A DNA stretch of 64,000 bases from Haematococcus lacustris (Eukaryota; Chlorophyta; Chlorophyceae; Chlamydomonadales; Haematococcaceae), in the NCBI GenBank assembly GCA_030144725.1, contig JASKMD010000022.1:884646-948645 (forward strand). Direction: 5' to 3'. Positions 11,501-41,262 of this stretch are shown here, one piece after another. Both the position numbers and the translations under genes were made by a program. The notes below the pieces were generated by a model. The model was not told the DNA's origin, searched no databases, and saw nothing but the letters and a program-made list of their open reading frames with translations. The stretch's first letter is position 1. Every line of letters begins with the position of its first letter.

Positions 11501-13130
11501 GCGACCCTACATGCGGCTGGGGCAATGGACACAGAAGGCATCAGGCAGGGCGATGTACTCTGCAAGGCTGTGAAGCCCAGCTGGGGCTGTGCTGGACAAG
11601 TTGTCTGCAGCCTCATGCGTGTGTAAGGCAGGGCGTGACCTAGACTGTTGGACTACTCCCATCCCCTTGACCCGGTGCCAGAGACAATGGCAGCGAGTTA
11701 TTCAAAAGCAGTCCGACGTTCACAGTCCTGCTGTCGCACTCAGCTCTGGCATTTGCCGAAACTCAATGCACCAGACAGACATAACACTGCTTAACAATGC
11801 TCTGAGGAGCCAGGCCAACAAAACTCATTCAACAATGCCAGCCCACCGCTTTGGCTGGGTCTTACAGGCCCCACGCAGCTCTTACAGGCCCCACGCAGCA
11901 GCCAGGCAGCCACACAGCCAGCAGCCTCAGAGCCAGGGCCCAGCACTCCCCTGGCAGCCTAGCTTGGCTCGTGATCCAGATCTCTTGCACAGTCAGCCGG
12001 CTGTGTATACTCCACAGCCTCTGAGGAGCCAGACAGAAAGAATTATCCATGCAGCTGATGAGGGCATAGTGCCTGGGGTGTGAGAGGCGCAGAATGGAGA
12101 AAGGGGGAGGGGATCCAGTGAGGGGTCAGCTGCCAGGGGGCGCCTGGTGGTATTGAGTGAGAAGGGGAGGAGTGGGGAGAGTGAGTATCACACCTTGTAG
12201 CCTTGTAGCTGGCGAACCAGGTTGTTCACAGGAGGTGGGGTGACGTGGCTCCCTCCAAGGGGTCTTGCCACACCCTCAGCACTGGTGGAGGGAACAGGAC
12301 TGGCTGTCACAAGCTCTGACCCCACCTACACACACACACATGTCACACATCCTACACACATGTAACACATGTGCCACACATCAGATGACAGAATGGCACC
12401 ATGGCAATGTATGTGCCCCGTGCATGTTGGGGTGACGTGATTAAATTGCTTTAACTAGCTGTGCGCATTGCTGCAGGAGCTGGGGGCATCGGGGGCATCA
12501 GGGGCATCAGGGGCATCAGGGGCAGGGGCAGGGGCAGGGGCAGGGGCAGGGGCAGGGGCAGGGGCAGGGGCAGGGGCAGGGGCAGGGGCAGGGGCAGGGG
12601 CAGGGGCAGGGGCAGGGGCAGGGGCAGGGGCAGGGGCAGGGGCAGGGGCAGGGGCAGGGGCAGGGGCAGGGGCAGGGGCTGGAGCTGGTGCTCCAATGCC
12701 CGATCATCACCGCCCACCTGGTTCACTACGTGCTTGAACAGGACAGCGAGCTGTTGCGGCGTGGCAAGGAGCAGCGCCTGCAAGTAGCCATGCTCAACCT
12801 TTCGTGCAACAAGGTCAACATTAGGCAGAAGGAAGTATGAGGGCAGTCCTCCATTCCAGCGGCCACGTGCAGCCCACCCTGTCTTTGAGACAGGGTCTAC
12901 ATGAAGTGGCGGCCTGGTGCACACTGTGATGTGTCAAGCATACAAGGGATGGTCCAACTACACCAGCCCCTCCCTCACGGCTGGGGCCAGCTGCTCCCTG
13001 ACAAGCTTGCAGCCCAAGCTGGCTGGCTGCGCACCTGGTATGTCATGTTCAGTGGCAGCGCTGGAGCATGCTGAAGCCCGGTCTTGACGTCCAGCAGCCT
13101 GCGACGCTGAGAGTCCCGGGTGGCCAACAC
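8534..13130 (-). CDS. unrecognised helical protein, 5' end unresolved
   Basis: Seven minus-strand exons join in phase: 13035-13130, 12718-12777, 12194-12325, 11040-11138, 9247-9414, 8797-8891 and 8534-8714 (831 nt, 276 residues plus stop). The peptides look like genuine protein, for example LLLATPQQLAVLFKHVVNQ, PPPVNNLVRQLQGYK and LQAAQLLVLCSPYLPDDYAL. The C-terminal half is Leu-rich and predicted helical, reminiscent of the helical C-terminal regions of some plant and algal bZIP factors, but no basic region is visible, so I assign no function. The 5' end is open: a possible earlier exon ends at 13398-13445, and further exons may exist between 9414 and 11040. Introns hold a GGGGCA array, a GGGT-tailed repeat and a Fanzor linker fragment. 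Confidence 0.55.
9480..9570 (-). repeat. partial duplicate of the 9247-9414 exon start
   Basis: About 80 bases matching 9370-9450, including the segment around QLQLSPDQ of the minus-strand exon, lie directly beside it. In this copy a stop appears in the equivalent frame. Together with 7985-8150 this makes two decayed extra copies of parts of one exon. Confidence 0.5.
10461..10520. repeat. direct repeat of a 25-base unit
   Basis: Two near-identical copies of a unit beginning GCTGGCCTGTAACA and ending GCGGACACC lie in tandem inside the long intron of the 8534-13130 gene. A nearby stretch (10090-10145) repeats AACCAACTAA-like words. Confidence 0.7.
11164..11693. mobile_element. GGGT-tailed dispersed repeat, copy 1
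   Basis: A GGGT array with many GGGC variants (11164-11503) is followed by about 190 bases of unique sequence (11504-11693). The same arrangement, array plus 190-base body, recurs at 24158-24664 in UPF2 intron 23, and similarity stops at the same internal base in both. A body of fixed length joined to a simple-repeat tail is what a retroposon inserted with a CCCA-type 3' tail would look like (reading the minus strand). No clear target-site duplication was found. Confidence 0.55.
11884..11961 (+). pseudogene. Fanzor linker fragment
   Basis: About 80 bases closely matching 13939-14020, the Pro/Ser/Ala-rich linker of the Fanzor relic downstream, with the start of the unit itself duplicated (two CTTACAGGCCCCACGCAGC copies in a row). 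It joins directly to the 60-base repeat at 11962-12021. It carries no catalytic motif. Confidence 0.55.
11962..12021. repeat. 60-base dispersed repeat, copy 2 (copy 1 at 7028-7086)
   Basis: The two copies differ at only a few bases and contain the shared words GTGATCCAGATCTCTTGCAC and GTGTATACTCCACAGCCT. Sequence on either side is unrelated. Its nature is unknown; the placement near Fanzor fragments in both cases suggests a common mobile element, which is an inference. Confidence 0.7.
12481..12680. repeat. GGGGCATCA nonamers grading into GGGGCA hexamers
   Basis: About four units of a nonamer precede roughly 27 pure GGGGCA units. The array lies in the intron between exons 12718-12777 and 12194-12325 of the minus-strand gene. 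The graded edge suggests the hexamer array grew from the nonamer, or the reverse, by slippage. Confidence 0.92.
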
Positions 13131-14623
13131 CTGCTCAGCAGCAGCGGCAGCAGCAGTGGTGGTGGTGGCAGGAACAATAGGATGAGGTGCCAGCCCGCCA
13201 CCCAGCCTGCTTCAGCAAAAAGTGATAAGCAACTATACAGCCCTGTGGTCAGCTATTGATGCTTGGGATGGTTGCTTAGGTCAGCAGCAACTAGGGGAGC
13301 GGGGTAAGGAGCCATGCCAGCAGGCCAGGAGGACCGTAACTTAGGCCTGCTTGACCTTACGGGCTACAAAATATAAACGGCCCATATATAATGCCCACCT
13401 GCCCTCACAGACCTGCTCCCCTGCCGAGCTCAGCGCATGCAGCAGGTAGGAGGCCCATCTGAGACACACGGTAGAGTTGACTGCTGCGCACGACTTTCAG
13501 GCCAATGTGCTGCTGCTGATGATGATGATGAAGGGGGAAGGGGAAGGGGAACCATGCATAACCTGGTCCCACCATGTCAGCCACCTTGTGCCTTGTGCCT
13601 TGTGTGCATGGCTGCAGCTGGAGGAGGAGATGGCTGAGCTGTCCATGGAGCGCCATGGGCATGCCAAGCAGCTGGTGGTCTTCTTTGGCGCAGCTACCAT
13701 TGGCACTGGGGGAGGCTGGGGTGCTGATGCGGTGTTGCGGGCCTGCCGCAAGGTGGTGTGCAGGCCCAGGGGGACAGACCAGCGGCGGGGCAGGGTGGTG
13801 CTCGTGGATGAGCACCGCACCACCCGGGTCAGCTCAGCGGTGAATGGCCAGCAGCCATGTGAGAGGCAGCTGAACAAGCGTAGGGCTACCAGCCCTGTAG
13901 GCTGGAACCCCGTAGCCCTGTAGCCCCCCGCAAGCCCCCACAGGCCCCACGCAGCAGCCAAGAAGCCACACAGCCAGCAGCCTCAGAGCCAGGGCCCAGC
14001 ACTCCCCCGCCAGCCAAGCGCAGCAAGCGCACCAAGGCTGAGCCAGGGGCAGCTGAGCCCACCAAGGGCAAGGCCCAGGGCAAGGCTGCCAAGGCAAAGC
14101 CAGCACCACAGCCAGGCAGGTGGCTGGACAGGGACTGCAATTCAGCGCTGAACATGCAGCGCATTGGGGAGAGCAGGTGGCGGCCGCTGGAGCTGTGCTA
14201 CTGGCCAGAGCAGGGAGCTCTGCCAGCCAAGGGCAAGGAGTACCCTGGCCTGGGCTACAAGCGGCTGCGAGACAAGCCATCCAAGGCCCAGCAGCAGCAG
14301 CAGCCTGCTGTGGCACAGTAGTGTGTGCCCCCCCCCCACTTAAAGTTGTCATCAGCTTACGCTTAGTGCATGTTTTGTCATGCCAAATCTATGCATCGCC
14401 CTGTCACAGGGGTCAGGCAATGCTGTAGGTGGTAGGCGACCGTGACCATGTGTATGCCATGTATAGGCCATGTGCATGCCATGCGATCGGAACTCCACAC
14501 AGACAACACTGTTTTGTAGTGGTTCACAATTAGTGTGTTCGACTGCAATGAAGGCTCAAGGTTGAGGGCCAAGGTGCTGGCTTGAACAGTGTGCCACTTC
14601 TCTCTCACATTAGCTATCCCTGG
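13131..14623. other. region between minus-strand genes, occupied by a Fanzor relic
   Basis: Contains the unresolved 5' part of the 8534-13130 gene and the plus-strand Fanzor pseudogene. No other coding signal was supported. A CAG/GGT-rich patch at 13138-13170 is low complexity. Confidence 0.5.
13477..14321 (+). pseudogene. Fanzor / eukaryotic TnpB-like nuclease, C-terminal part, frame broken
   Basis: The first open segment contains VVFFGAATIGTGGGWGADAV and then VDEHRTT, the RuvC-II type block with its Glu at 13810-13812; it ends at a stop at 13921-13923. A second segment in another frame runs through a Pro/Ala linker into WLDRDCNSALNMQRIGESR, the RuvC-III type block with its Asp at 14133-14135, then RPLELCYWP and KGKEYPGLGYKRL, ending with TAG at 14319-14321. 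In bacterial TnpB and Fanzor these blocks form the nuclease that acts with a guide RNA. Here the piece between the blocks is shortened and out of frame, and the N-terminal recognition and RuvC-I parts are not found upstream, so it is a relic. The block order and residues make the family call fairly safe. Related fragments lie at 7410 and 11884. Confidence 0.72.
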
Positions 14624-15102
14624 CTAAACTGCTGTGTTGTACCTGCCCCTCAGCATCACCACCGTCATTAGCAGCAGGAGCAGGAGCATAAAGAGCAGCA
14701 CCTGCCACTGTATGTCAGCAGCACCTGTCCCTGGTGTGAACCCACTAAACAGAAACATTTCAGTGGGGTGCAAGTGGCAGCTGTTGCGTTGCATGTGGCA
14801 GCTGTGGGGCAGAGGGGCGTGAAGGATAAATGGCCTGCGATCACCTTGTCTAGCATGTCGCAGCGCTCCCGCAGCGCTGTATTGGCGCGCTGCAGCTCCG
14901 ACACTTGCGCAAGCTTTTCGTCGAGTAACCGCGACAGCTCCTTATTGCTGGTCGGTCTCCCTCGCTTCACCACGTGAATCGCGCTCTCGGGGGTGGGATT
15001 TGGCTCATGAGAGCGCTTCACAAGGCACATCCATTGGTCGTCGCTTTCCGGGTCGTCCGCGAAGAGGAAGCCCAGTGCCTCCAGTGAATGCAGCTGGTCC
15101 AT
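14624..15102 (-). CDS. small coiled-coil protein with C-terminal membrane anchor
   Basis: Two exons, 14845-15102 and 14624-14707, join in phase (342 nt, 113 residues). The N-terminal part (MDQLHSLEALGFLFADD) is followed by a charged stretch with a KRGRP motif and then a heptad-like helix (ELSRLLDEKLAQVSELQRAN). The last exon codes one strongly hydrophobic segment (QVLLFMLLLLLLMTVVML) followed by a short basic tail and the stop. This is the layout of a tail-anchored protein. The family is not recognised. The start is the first Met in the open frame; upstream exons cannot be excluded because the frame stays open to about 15150 next to a possible acceptor. The intron choice is supported by phase and by the sense of the second exon, but other splice choices exist. 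Confidence 0.5.
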
Positions 15103-16166
15103 CACCAGCTGCTGTGGGAAGCCTGTTGTAGTCTTCGTCCGCTGCTGCAACCGGGTTGTACGGTTTGGCTGGCTTTGGTCAGCATCAGCTGCCTGTCAGC
15201 TTCTTGGTGCCAAAGTTCAGTTGCCGTTCGTTGATTTGAGATTTAGTCGGGACCCAAGTGAGTGCACGTGAAGGTGTTGTGCATAGAGACTCTTAAGGTG
15301 CGTCATGGTGCAGAGCACATCACGGATCGCGGCGCAGTGCAATGATGTATGGAAGGTCGGAAATTTGACAGTGATACAATCGCAGCTTTCTGGCACAGGG
15401 CTTAGTTTGCTATGGCATTAGGCAGGCTTCTAATCTTCCAGGTGTAGCAAGCGACAACCGTAAGTGGACCGTGTGACATACCACCGTCGTGCAACTATAT
15501 ATGCTGTGTCTTAAGATCATCTTCGTTTACTTGGTGATGGCATTGCGCCACCCAAAAATAGAGATTAGAGCCCTATGTGAAACGCTCCCACTGTCATCTT
15601 CAGTAAAAGGCGGAGGATGAGTGAGACTGTGAGCGCCTCAGGCATGCCTTCACCGTTGGAAGGCCATGGGGCCGGTCACGGCACACAGATCTGGGTAGCG
15701 AGAGGCCGATGGTGGGTTATGATATTTACTGTGCCAGGGGTGATGCACCCCACGGTACGCAAGGACGGCAGGCACGAGGCAGGTCAACACAGCTTGGTTG
15801 TAAACGGTGCAACCGCAGCTTCCGGGCTGTGTATCTTGCATGGATAATCTTGGCCGTTAAAGGGCCAATTAGCCACCCTGGCAGACCCATACGGGGCACA
15901 CCACCGCACCTGAGGATTTCCATCACATGCAGCAACGGCGGATACAGCAGGCTGGGACACAGGGCAGGGATCACCTGCCTTGTCAATCAACGGATGGCGT
16001 ACACGTTGATTGATCACACAACCTGGTAATGGCAAGAACCGAGGATTGTTGTCACTTCATTTCCCCAACTGGCTGCCAGCGACGCTGGGCATCCGCTGAC
16101 ATGCAACACTTATTGGTACCCATGAATTGGGTTGAGGTACTTTACTAATGTTATTGCCATGCAACA
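15103..16166. other. intergenic region with a dispersed repeat
   Basis: Lies between the 5' end of the small membrane-anchored gene and the 3' end of UPF2, both on the minus strand. It contains one copy of the 206-base dispersed repeat (15514-15719). The rest is unassigned; open frames here carry no recognisable domain. Confidence 0.5.
15514..15719 (-). mobile_element. dispersed repeat R1, copy A
   Basis: About 206 bases matching, in reverse orientation, 25600-25808 (copy B) and 46110-46320 (copy C). Shared landmarks are CCCACCATCGGCC at one end, CATCCTCCGCCTTTTACTGA in the middle and GCGTAATGCCATCACCAA at the other. Copy A lacks the UPF2 exon sequence that copies B and C share. No terminal inverted repeat, poly(A) tail or target duplication is evident, so the transposition class is unknown. 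Confidence 0.65.
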
Positions 16167-36969
<20,803 letters not shown>

Positions 36970-37399
36970 GAGACCGCGGCTTAGTAAAGCATAAGGGGTC
37001 TGCGGTAGGTAACCGTGTAGCGTTGCGTATTCAGCATGCAGAAGTTTGTAAGTTTGGGGGTGATGAGTTGCATATGTTTACTCATGGTACAAATTAAAAT
37101 GGCCAAACAGAGCAGTACGCTATTTATCCTGTGAAGAAGTTATCAGGTGCACGGCCCAGGGTGTCACAATCAGACACAGCCTCACAGCCTCAGTACAGAT
37201 AAAGGAAGGATAACTTATGTGCATCTAACAGCGGCGGTCAGCCTTGTGAGTTTGGTGAAACATAAACAAGTGCATGGAACCATTTACCACAGCTACCTCC
37301 TGTCTTGTACGTAAGGCACTTGACCATGGCCCTTGACGCCCCCCATCGGTATCCAGTCTTCCTTCATTGATGAGTTGTGCGTAGTACTGGCCACGCCGG
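36970..37399. promoter_or_regulatory. shared upstream region of UPF2 and MUB copy 1
   Basis: The first codons of UPF2 (minus, ending at 36969) and of MUB copy 1 (plus, from 37400) are head to head with only 430 bases between them, so their transcription starts must lie close together or overlap. No canonical TATA element stands out. The part from about 37303 onward is shared, with divergence, by the second MUB copy. Confidence 0.5.
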
Positions 37400-38362
37400 A
37401 TGGCCGAGGGGAGCACCCTGCATATAAAGTTCCGTACCACGAATGGCGATGTTGGGCCTCTCTCTTTCAGCGATAGTCAGACTGTCCAACAAGCCAAGGA
37501 GAAGCTGTGGGCGGAGTGGCCGAAGGGTACGCGGGGCTATCCTTTGCGGGCTGCTGTGGGATGGAAGTGAGCAGCGCACCCTGCCTGCAGAGGGCCCCTT
37601 GTCCAAAGAAGCACCTTCCTCGCCGAACGACATCCGCCTTATACTTGGGGGCAAGTACGTGGATGCAGGCAAGACGCTGAAAGGTGAGGCGGGCGTACCA
37701 TGTGCATTGTGCCGCTGCCTGTCCGACCCAAGCCTCTCTCCTGCCCGCTGCGCAGAGTACCGTAAGGACATGGGCGACATCGGCTTGGACTCTGTAGTGT
37801 TCTTTCACATGATTGTGAGGCCTGTCCCTAACCCAGCGAAAGCAGGAGGTATGTAAATGGTGCATGCCACAAGGGTTATTTGGTGTGGCCACTGTGCAAG
37901 CAAATGCAGTGCTTTGTGTGCATGCAGGAGCACCATCGCCCAAGGAAGAGGTGCAGAAACAGTCGTGTGCCTGTGTCATTTGCTGACACTTGCCATTCCT
38001 CGCCTAGCCATGAGATACTGCAGACACCCAGACGATGCAAAGCCAGACATAGTCTTGCAGCCATGGTAGCAATCGGCAGTCGCTCGCACCTGGTTTGTAC
38101 AGCGGACTGGCAGTGCTCTACGCCAGTGCCTAGCAGCATGGGTAACCCGTCAGCAGTAGCTGCCCAGCAGCAGGGCTGAACATAGACTTGTGCAAGCTGG
38201 CGCACAGGTCAGCATTGCCTGACATGTAGCCTGTCTGATGGGCTGGGACAGCGGTTGCTGCAGCTGACAGTCCCAGTGACGCTCCATGATGGCTAGTAAC
38301 TCACCTGATGCACTGCACCCCAGGCTCGGGCAGCCGCAGCAGTGTGGGGCAACGACACCAGC
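37303..38362 (+). repeat. tandem duplication unit 1 (MUB copy 1)
   Basis: This 1.06 kb block matches 40181-41262 at an estimated 95 percent or more, including introns and about 370 bases past the stop. The left edge is blurred by insertions; the right edge is sharp, after a shared AACGACACCAGC. Confidence 0.88.
37400..37986 (+). CDS. MUB: membrane-anchored ubiquitin-fold protein (MUB), copy 1
   Basis: MUB proteins are prenylated ubiquitin-like proteins that dock E2 enzymes at the plasma membrane in plants; the animal relative is UBL3. Four exons join in phase: 37400-37526, 37591-37683, 37756-37848, 37928-37986 (372 nt, 123 residues; plant MUBs are about 117-124). The ubiquitin fold begins at MAEGSTLHIKFRTTNGDVGP, continues through EKLWAEWP, DIRLILGGKYVDAGKTLK and VVFFHMIVRP, and the protein ends CACVIC: a CaaX box CVIC preceded by a second Cys suited to palmitoylation. 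The terminal Cys of the box suggests farnesyl rather than geranylgeranyl, an inference. There is no diGly end, so it is not conjugated like ubiquitin. Confidence 0.9.
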
Positions 38363-39126
38363 ATCATGAGTCAGTGCTCAGGCACTGCTTGTGACAGAGC
38401 TTGACATCATGACTCCCTTGTCCAGTCTTCAATACTAAAACATCCATGCATGGAGTGAGTGTCCTCGTATGGATGGGAAAGCTGCACCTGCTGACATGAC
38501 TCTGTACAAGGTACTGCCAGGTTGCTGTCTGTCGATGCGAGGTGCCTTCATACAGATAGAACACCATCCCTAGTGAGGAGACCTGGTTCTGCCTTTGCGT
38601 GGCAGTTGTTGCTCACTGGGCCAGTTAGGGAGGTGCTGGCATGGCCCTTTGTCTTGCATTGTATCTTACCCATATTGTTTTCGTGTATTCTTTGGTTAGT
38701 GATCCGCCAAGGCTTAGTCAAGGCAGAATCTTGCCTGCCTGGTGCTGTTCCACACGCCCCTTGTGTGCTTGTGGCCCTTTGTCGGCCTTGAGTTGTGCTC
38801 ATGGTGCTGTTTCACATAGCTGGCAATTGTAGATGCATATTCTTTTGCAGTGGCTCTTCCCTTTGAAGGCAATCGAGTGGTATCCATGCTAGCTTCCTTA
38901 GTAGCAGTATGCAATACTACACAGAGGAGGACAGGACGGGGATGGATGACAGCCGAGCCCCTGAGGTGAAACACTGTGTCAAGGCCTTGAAGATGTAATG
39001 CTGCGGGAAATAGGTTTCCGATAGAGGCAGCTAAAGCACGGCAGCAGGCCCACCCAAACCTTTGGGATGCATTGTATCGGGGGTGGTAAAAGGCAGCTAT
39101 GTTACAGTTATCGTATGCCAAGTGCC

Positions 39127-39330
39127 ATGTAAGAGGTGACCCGGCTGGTCCGGAACTCATGCACCAGCATTTTGAGGCAGGTGACAGACTTCAACTTCCT
39201 GGGCATACTGTTGAATAACAGGGTTACTGCGGAGCATGCAGTCTCACGTGGAAGTTTCACCATACTCGCTGCTATGCGTGATATGCACAAAGCAACCATC
39301 TGGACCTGCCCCCTGCTCCTGCCTCCTAAC
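39127..39330 (+). pseudogene. possible non-LTR reverse-transcriptase fragment
   Basis: One frame reads TDFNFLGILLNNRVTAEH then about 20 further residues, which recalls the YLG block and following helix near the end of the reverse-transcriptase domain of LINE elements. No catalytic YxDD box is present and the resemblance is to a short motif, so this is weak. Confidence 0.22.
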
Positions 39331-39350
39331 AGCACATTCTGCCCAAGTCC

Positions 39351-39759
39351 GCCCCGCCCCGCCCCGCCCCGCCCCGCCCCGCCCCGCCCCGCCCCGCCCC
39401 GCCCCGCCCCGCCCCGCCCCGCCCCGCCCCGCCCCGCCCCGCCCCGCCCCGCCCCGCCCCGCCCCGCCCCGCCCCGCCCCGCCCCGCCCCGCCCCGCCCC
39501 GCCCCGCCCCGCCCCGCCCCGCCCCGCCCCGCCCCGCCCCGCCCCGCCCCGCCCCGCCCCGCCCCGCCCCGCCCCGCCCCGCCCCGCCCCGCCCCGCCCC
39601 GCCCCGCCCCGCCCCGCCCCGCCCCGCCCCGCCCCGCCCCGCCCCGCCCCGCCCCGCCCCGCCCCGCCCCGCCCCGCCCCGCCCCGCCCCGCCCCGCCCC
39701 GCCCCGCCCCGCCCCGCCCCGCCCCGCCCCGCCCCGCCCCGCCCCGCCCCGCCCCGCCC
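39351..39759. repeat. GCCCC pentamer array, about 82 units
   Basis: Pure GCCCC, between the two MUB copies. Because five is not a multiple of three, every frame reads a Pro/Ala/Arg/Gly repeat and stays open, giving false proteins on both strands. Confidence 0.98.
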
Positions 39760-40180
39760 TTACACAGGCAATTCAGCATCAAGGCCGTGGCTGGCCTGGC
39801 TCGACCTAGGGTGGGTCAGCAGCAAAGGCTGATGCACTTTCTAGGGTGGGTTGAAGAGACAAGGGATGCAAGCGCAAGGCAGCACCAGCAAGCGCTAGAA
39901 CCTGCAGGGTGTTTAATCGTATAGATGTCTTAACGTAAGTATCTTGTGGCGCTGTGTAACACTCCGCAAGCCAGCATTGTTGTTCGTCGTCCACACTTGT
40001 GCCCATCCAGCCCCAACCACCAATCCGCAGCAGGTTGGAGAGCAGACCTCGGCACAGGGTCGTTTGGTGTCTACCTTTGCATACTTGCCAACATCTGCTT
40101 CTGTGCAGCTGCGCCATACTTCACCACATGTGCATGCAAGCATCATCATTAAGGTCACGTAGGGTTAGTAAGGGCAGCCC

Positions 40181-41262
40181 TGTCTTGCACGTAAGGTCTT
40201 TCGGCCATGACCCCTGTACGCGAGGCCCTTTGCCACGGCCTCCTGTCAATATTCAGTCTTCCTTCATTGATGAGTTGTGCGTAGTACTGGCCACGCCGGA
40301 TGGCCGAGGGGAGCACCCTGCATATAAAGTTCCGTACCACGAATGGCGATGTTGGGCCTCTCTCTTTCAGCGATAGTCAGACTGTCCAACAAGCCAAGGA
40401 GAAGCTGTGGGCGGAGTGGCCGAAGGGTACGCGGGGCTATCCTTTGCGGGCTGCTGTGGGATGGAAGTGAGCAGCGCACCCTGCCTGCAGAGGGCCCCTT
40501 GTCCAAAGAAGCACCTTCCTCGCCGAACGACATCCGCCTTATACTTGGGGGCAAGTACGTGGATGCAGGCAAGACGCTGAAAGGTGAGGCGGGCGTACCA
40601 TGTGCATTGTGCCGCTGCCTGTCCGACCCAAGCCTGTTGCATGCACGCTGCGCAGAGTACCGTAAGGACATGGGCGACATCGGCTTGGACTCTGTAGTGT
40701 TCTTTCATATGATTGTGAGGCCTGTCCCTAACCCAGCGAAAGCAGGAGGTGTGTACATGGTGCAGGCCAGAAGCGTTATTTGGTGTGGCCACTGTGCAAG
40801 CAAATGCAGTGCTTTGTGTGCATGCAGGAGCGCCTTCGACCAAGGAAGAGGTGCAGAAACAGTCGTGTGCCTGTGTCATTTGCTGACGCTTGCCATTCCT
40901 CGCCCAGCCATGAGATACTGCACACGCCCAGACGATGCAAAGCCAGACATAGTCTTGCAGCCATGGTAGCAATCGGCAGTCGCTCGCTCCTGGTTTGTAC
41001 AGCGGACTGGCAGTGCTCTTTGCAGGTGCCTAGCAGCATGGGTAGCCTGTCAGCAGCAGCTGTCCAGCAGCAGGGCTAAATATGGACTTATGCAAGCTGG
41101 CGCACAGGACAGCATTGCCTGACATGTAGCCTGTCTGATGGGCTGGGACAGCGGTTGCTGCAGCTGACAGTCCCAGTGACGCTCCATGATGGCTAGTAAC
41201 GCACCTGATGCACTGCACCCTAGGCTCGGGCAGCCGCAGCAGTGTGGGGCAACGACACCAGC
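40181..41262 (+). repeat. tandem duplication unit 2 (MUB copy 2)
   Basis: The second copy of the block described at 37303-38362; the start codons are exactly 2900 bases apart. Confidence 0.88.
40300..40886 (+). CDS. MUB: membrane-anchored ubiquitin-fold protein (MUB), copy 2
   Basis: Exons 40300-40426, 40491-40583, 40656-40748 and 40828-40886 correspond exactly to those of copy 1. The protein is 123 residues and differs from copy 1 at a single place I can find: APSTK instead of APSPK just before the C-terminal basic stretch. One further coding change in exon 3 (CAC to CAT) and two in exon 4 are silent. All splice sites and the CVIC box are intact, so both copies look functional. Introns differ more than exons (for example CTCTCTCCTGCCCGC against CTGTTGCATGCACGC just before exon 3), which fits purifying selection on recent duplicates. 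Confidence 0.9.

Larger units (their letters stand above)
37987..40299. other. spacer between the two MUB copies
   Basis: Up to about 38362 it belongs to the duplicated MUB unit. From there to about 39120 it is unassigned; a 148-codon minus-strand frame (38714-39160) shows no family I know. A possible reverse-transcriptase-like fragment (39127-39330) abuts the GCCCC array. The second MUB unit begins near 40181. Confidence 0.5.

Noticed and set aside
12461..12924. Plus-strand Arg-Gly / Ala-Gly repeat protein
   Set aside because: The frame runs through the intronic GGGGCA array; the coding signal here is on the minus strand (exon 12718-12777).
39108..39924. Long Pro-Arg-Ala and Gly-Arg-Ala frames on both strands
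   Set aside because: Pentamer GCCCC repeats keep every frame open; there is no real start, splice or domain evidence.
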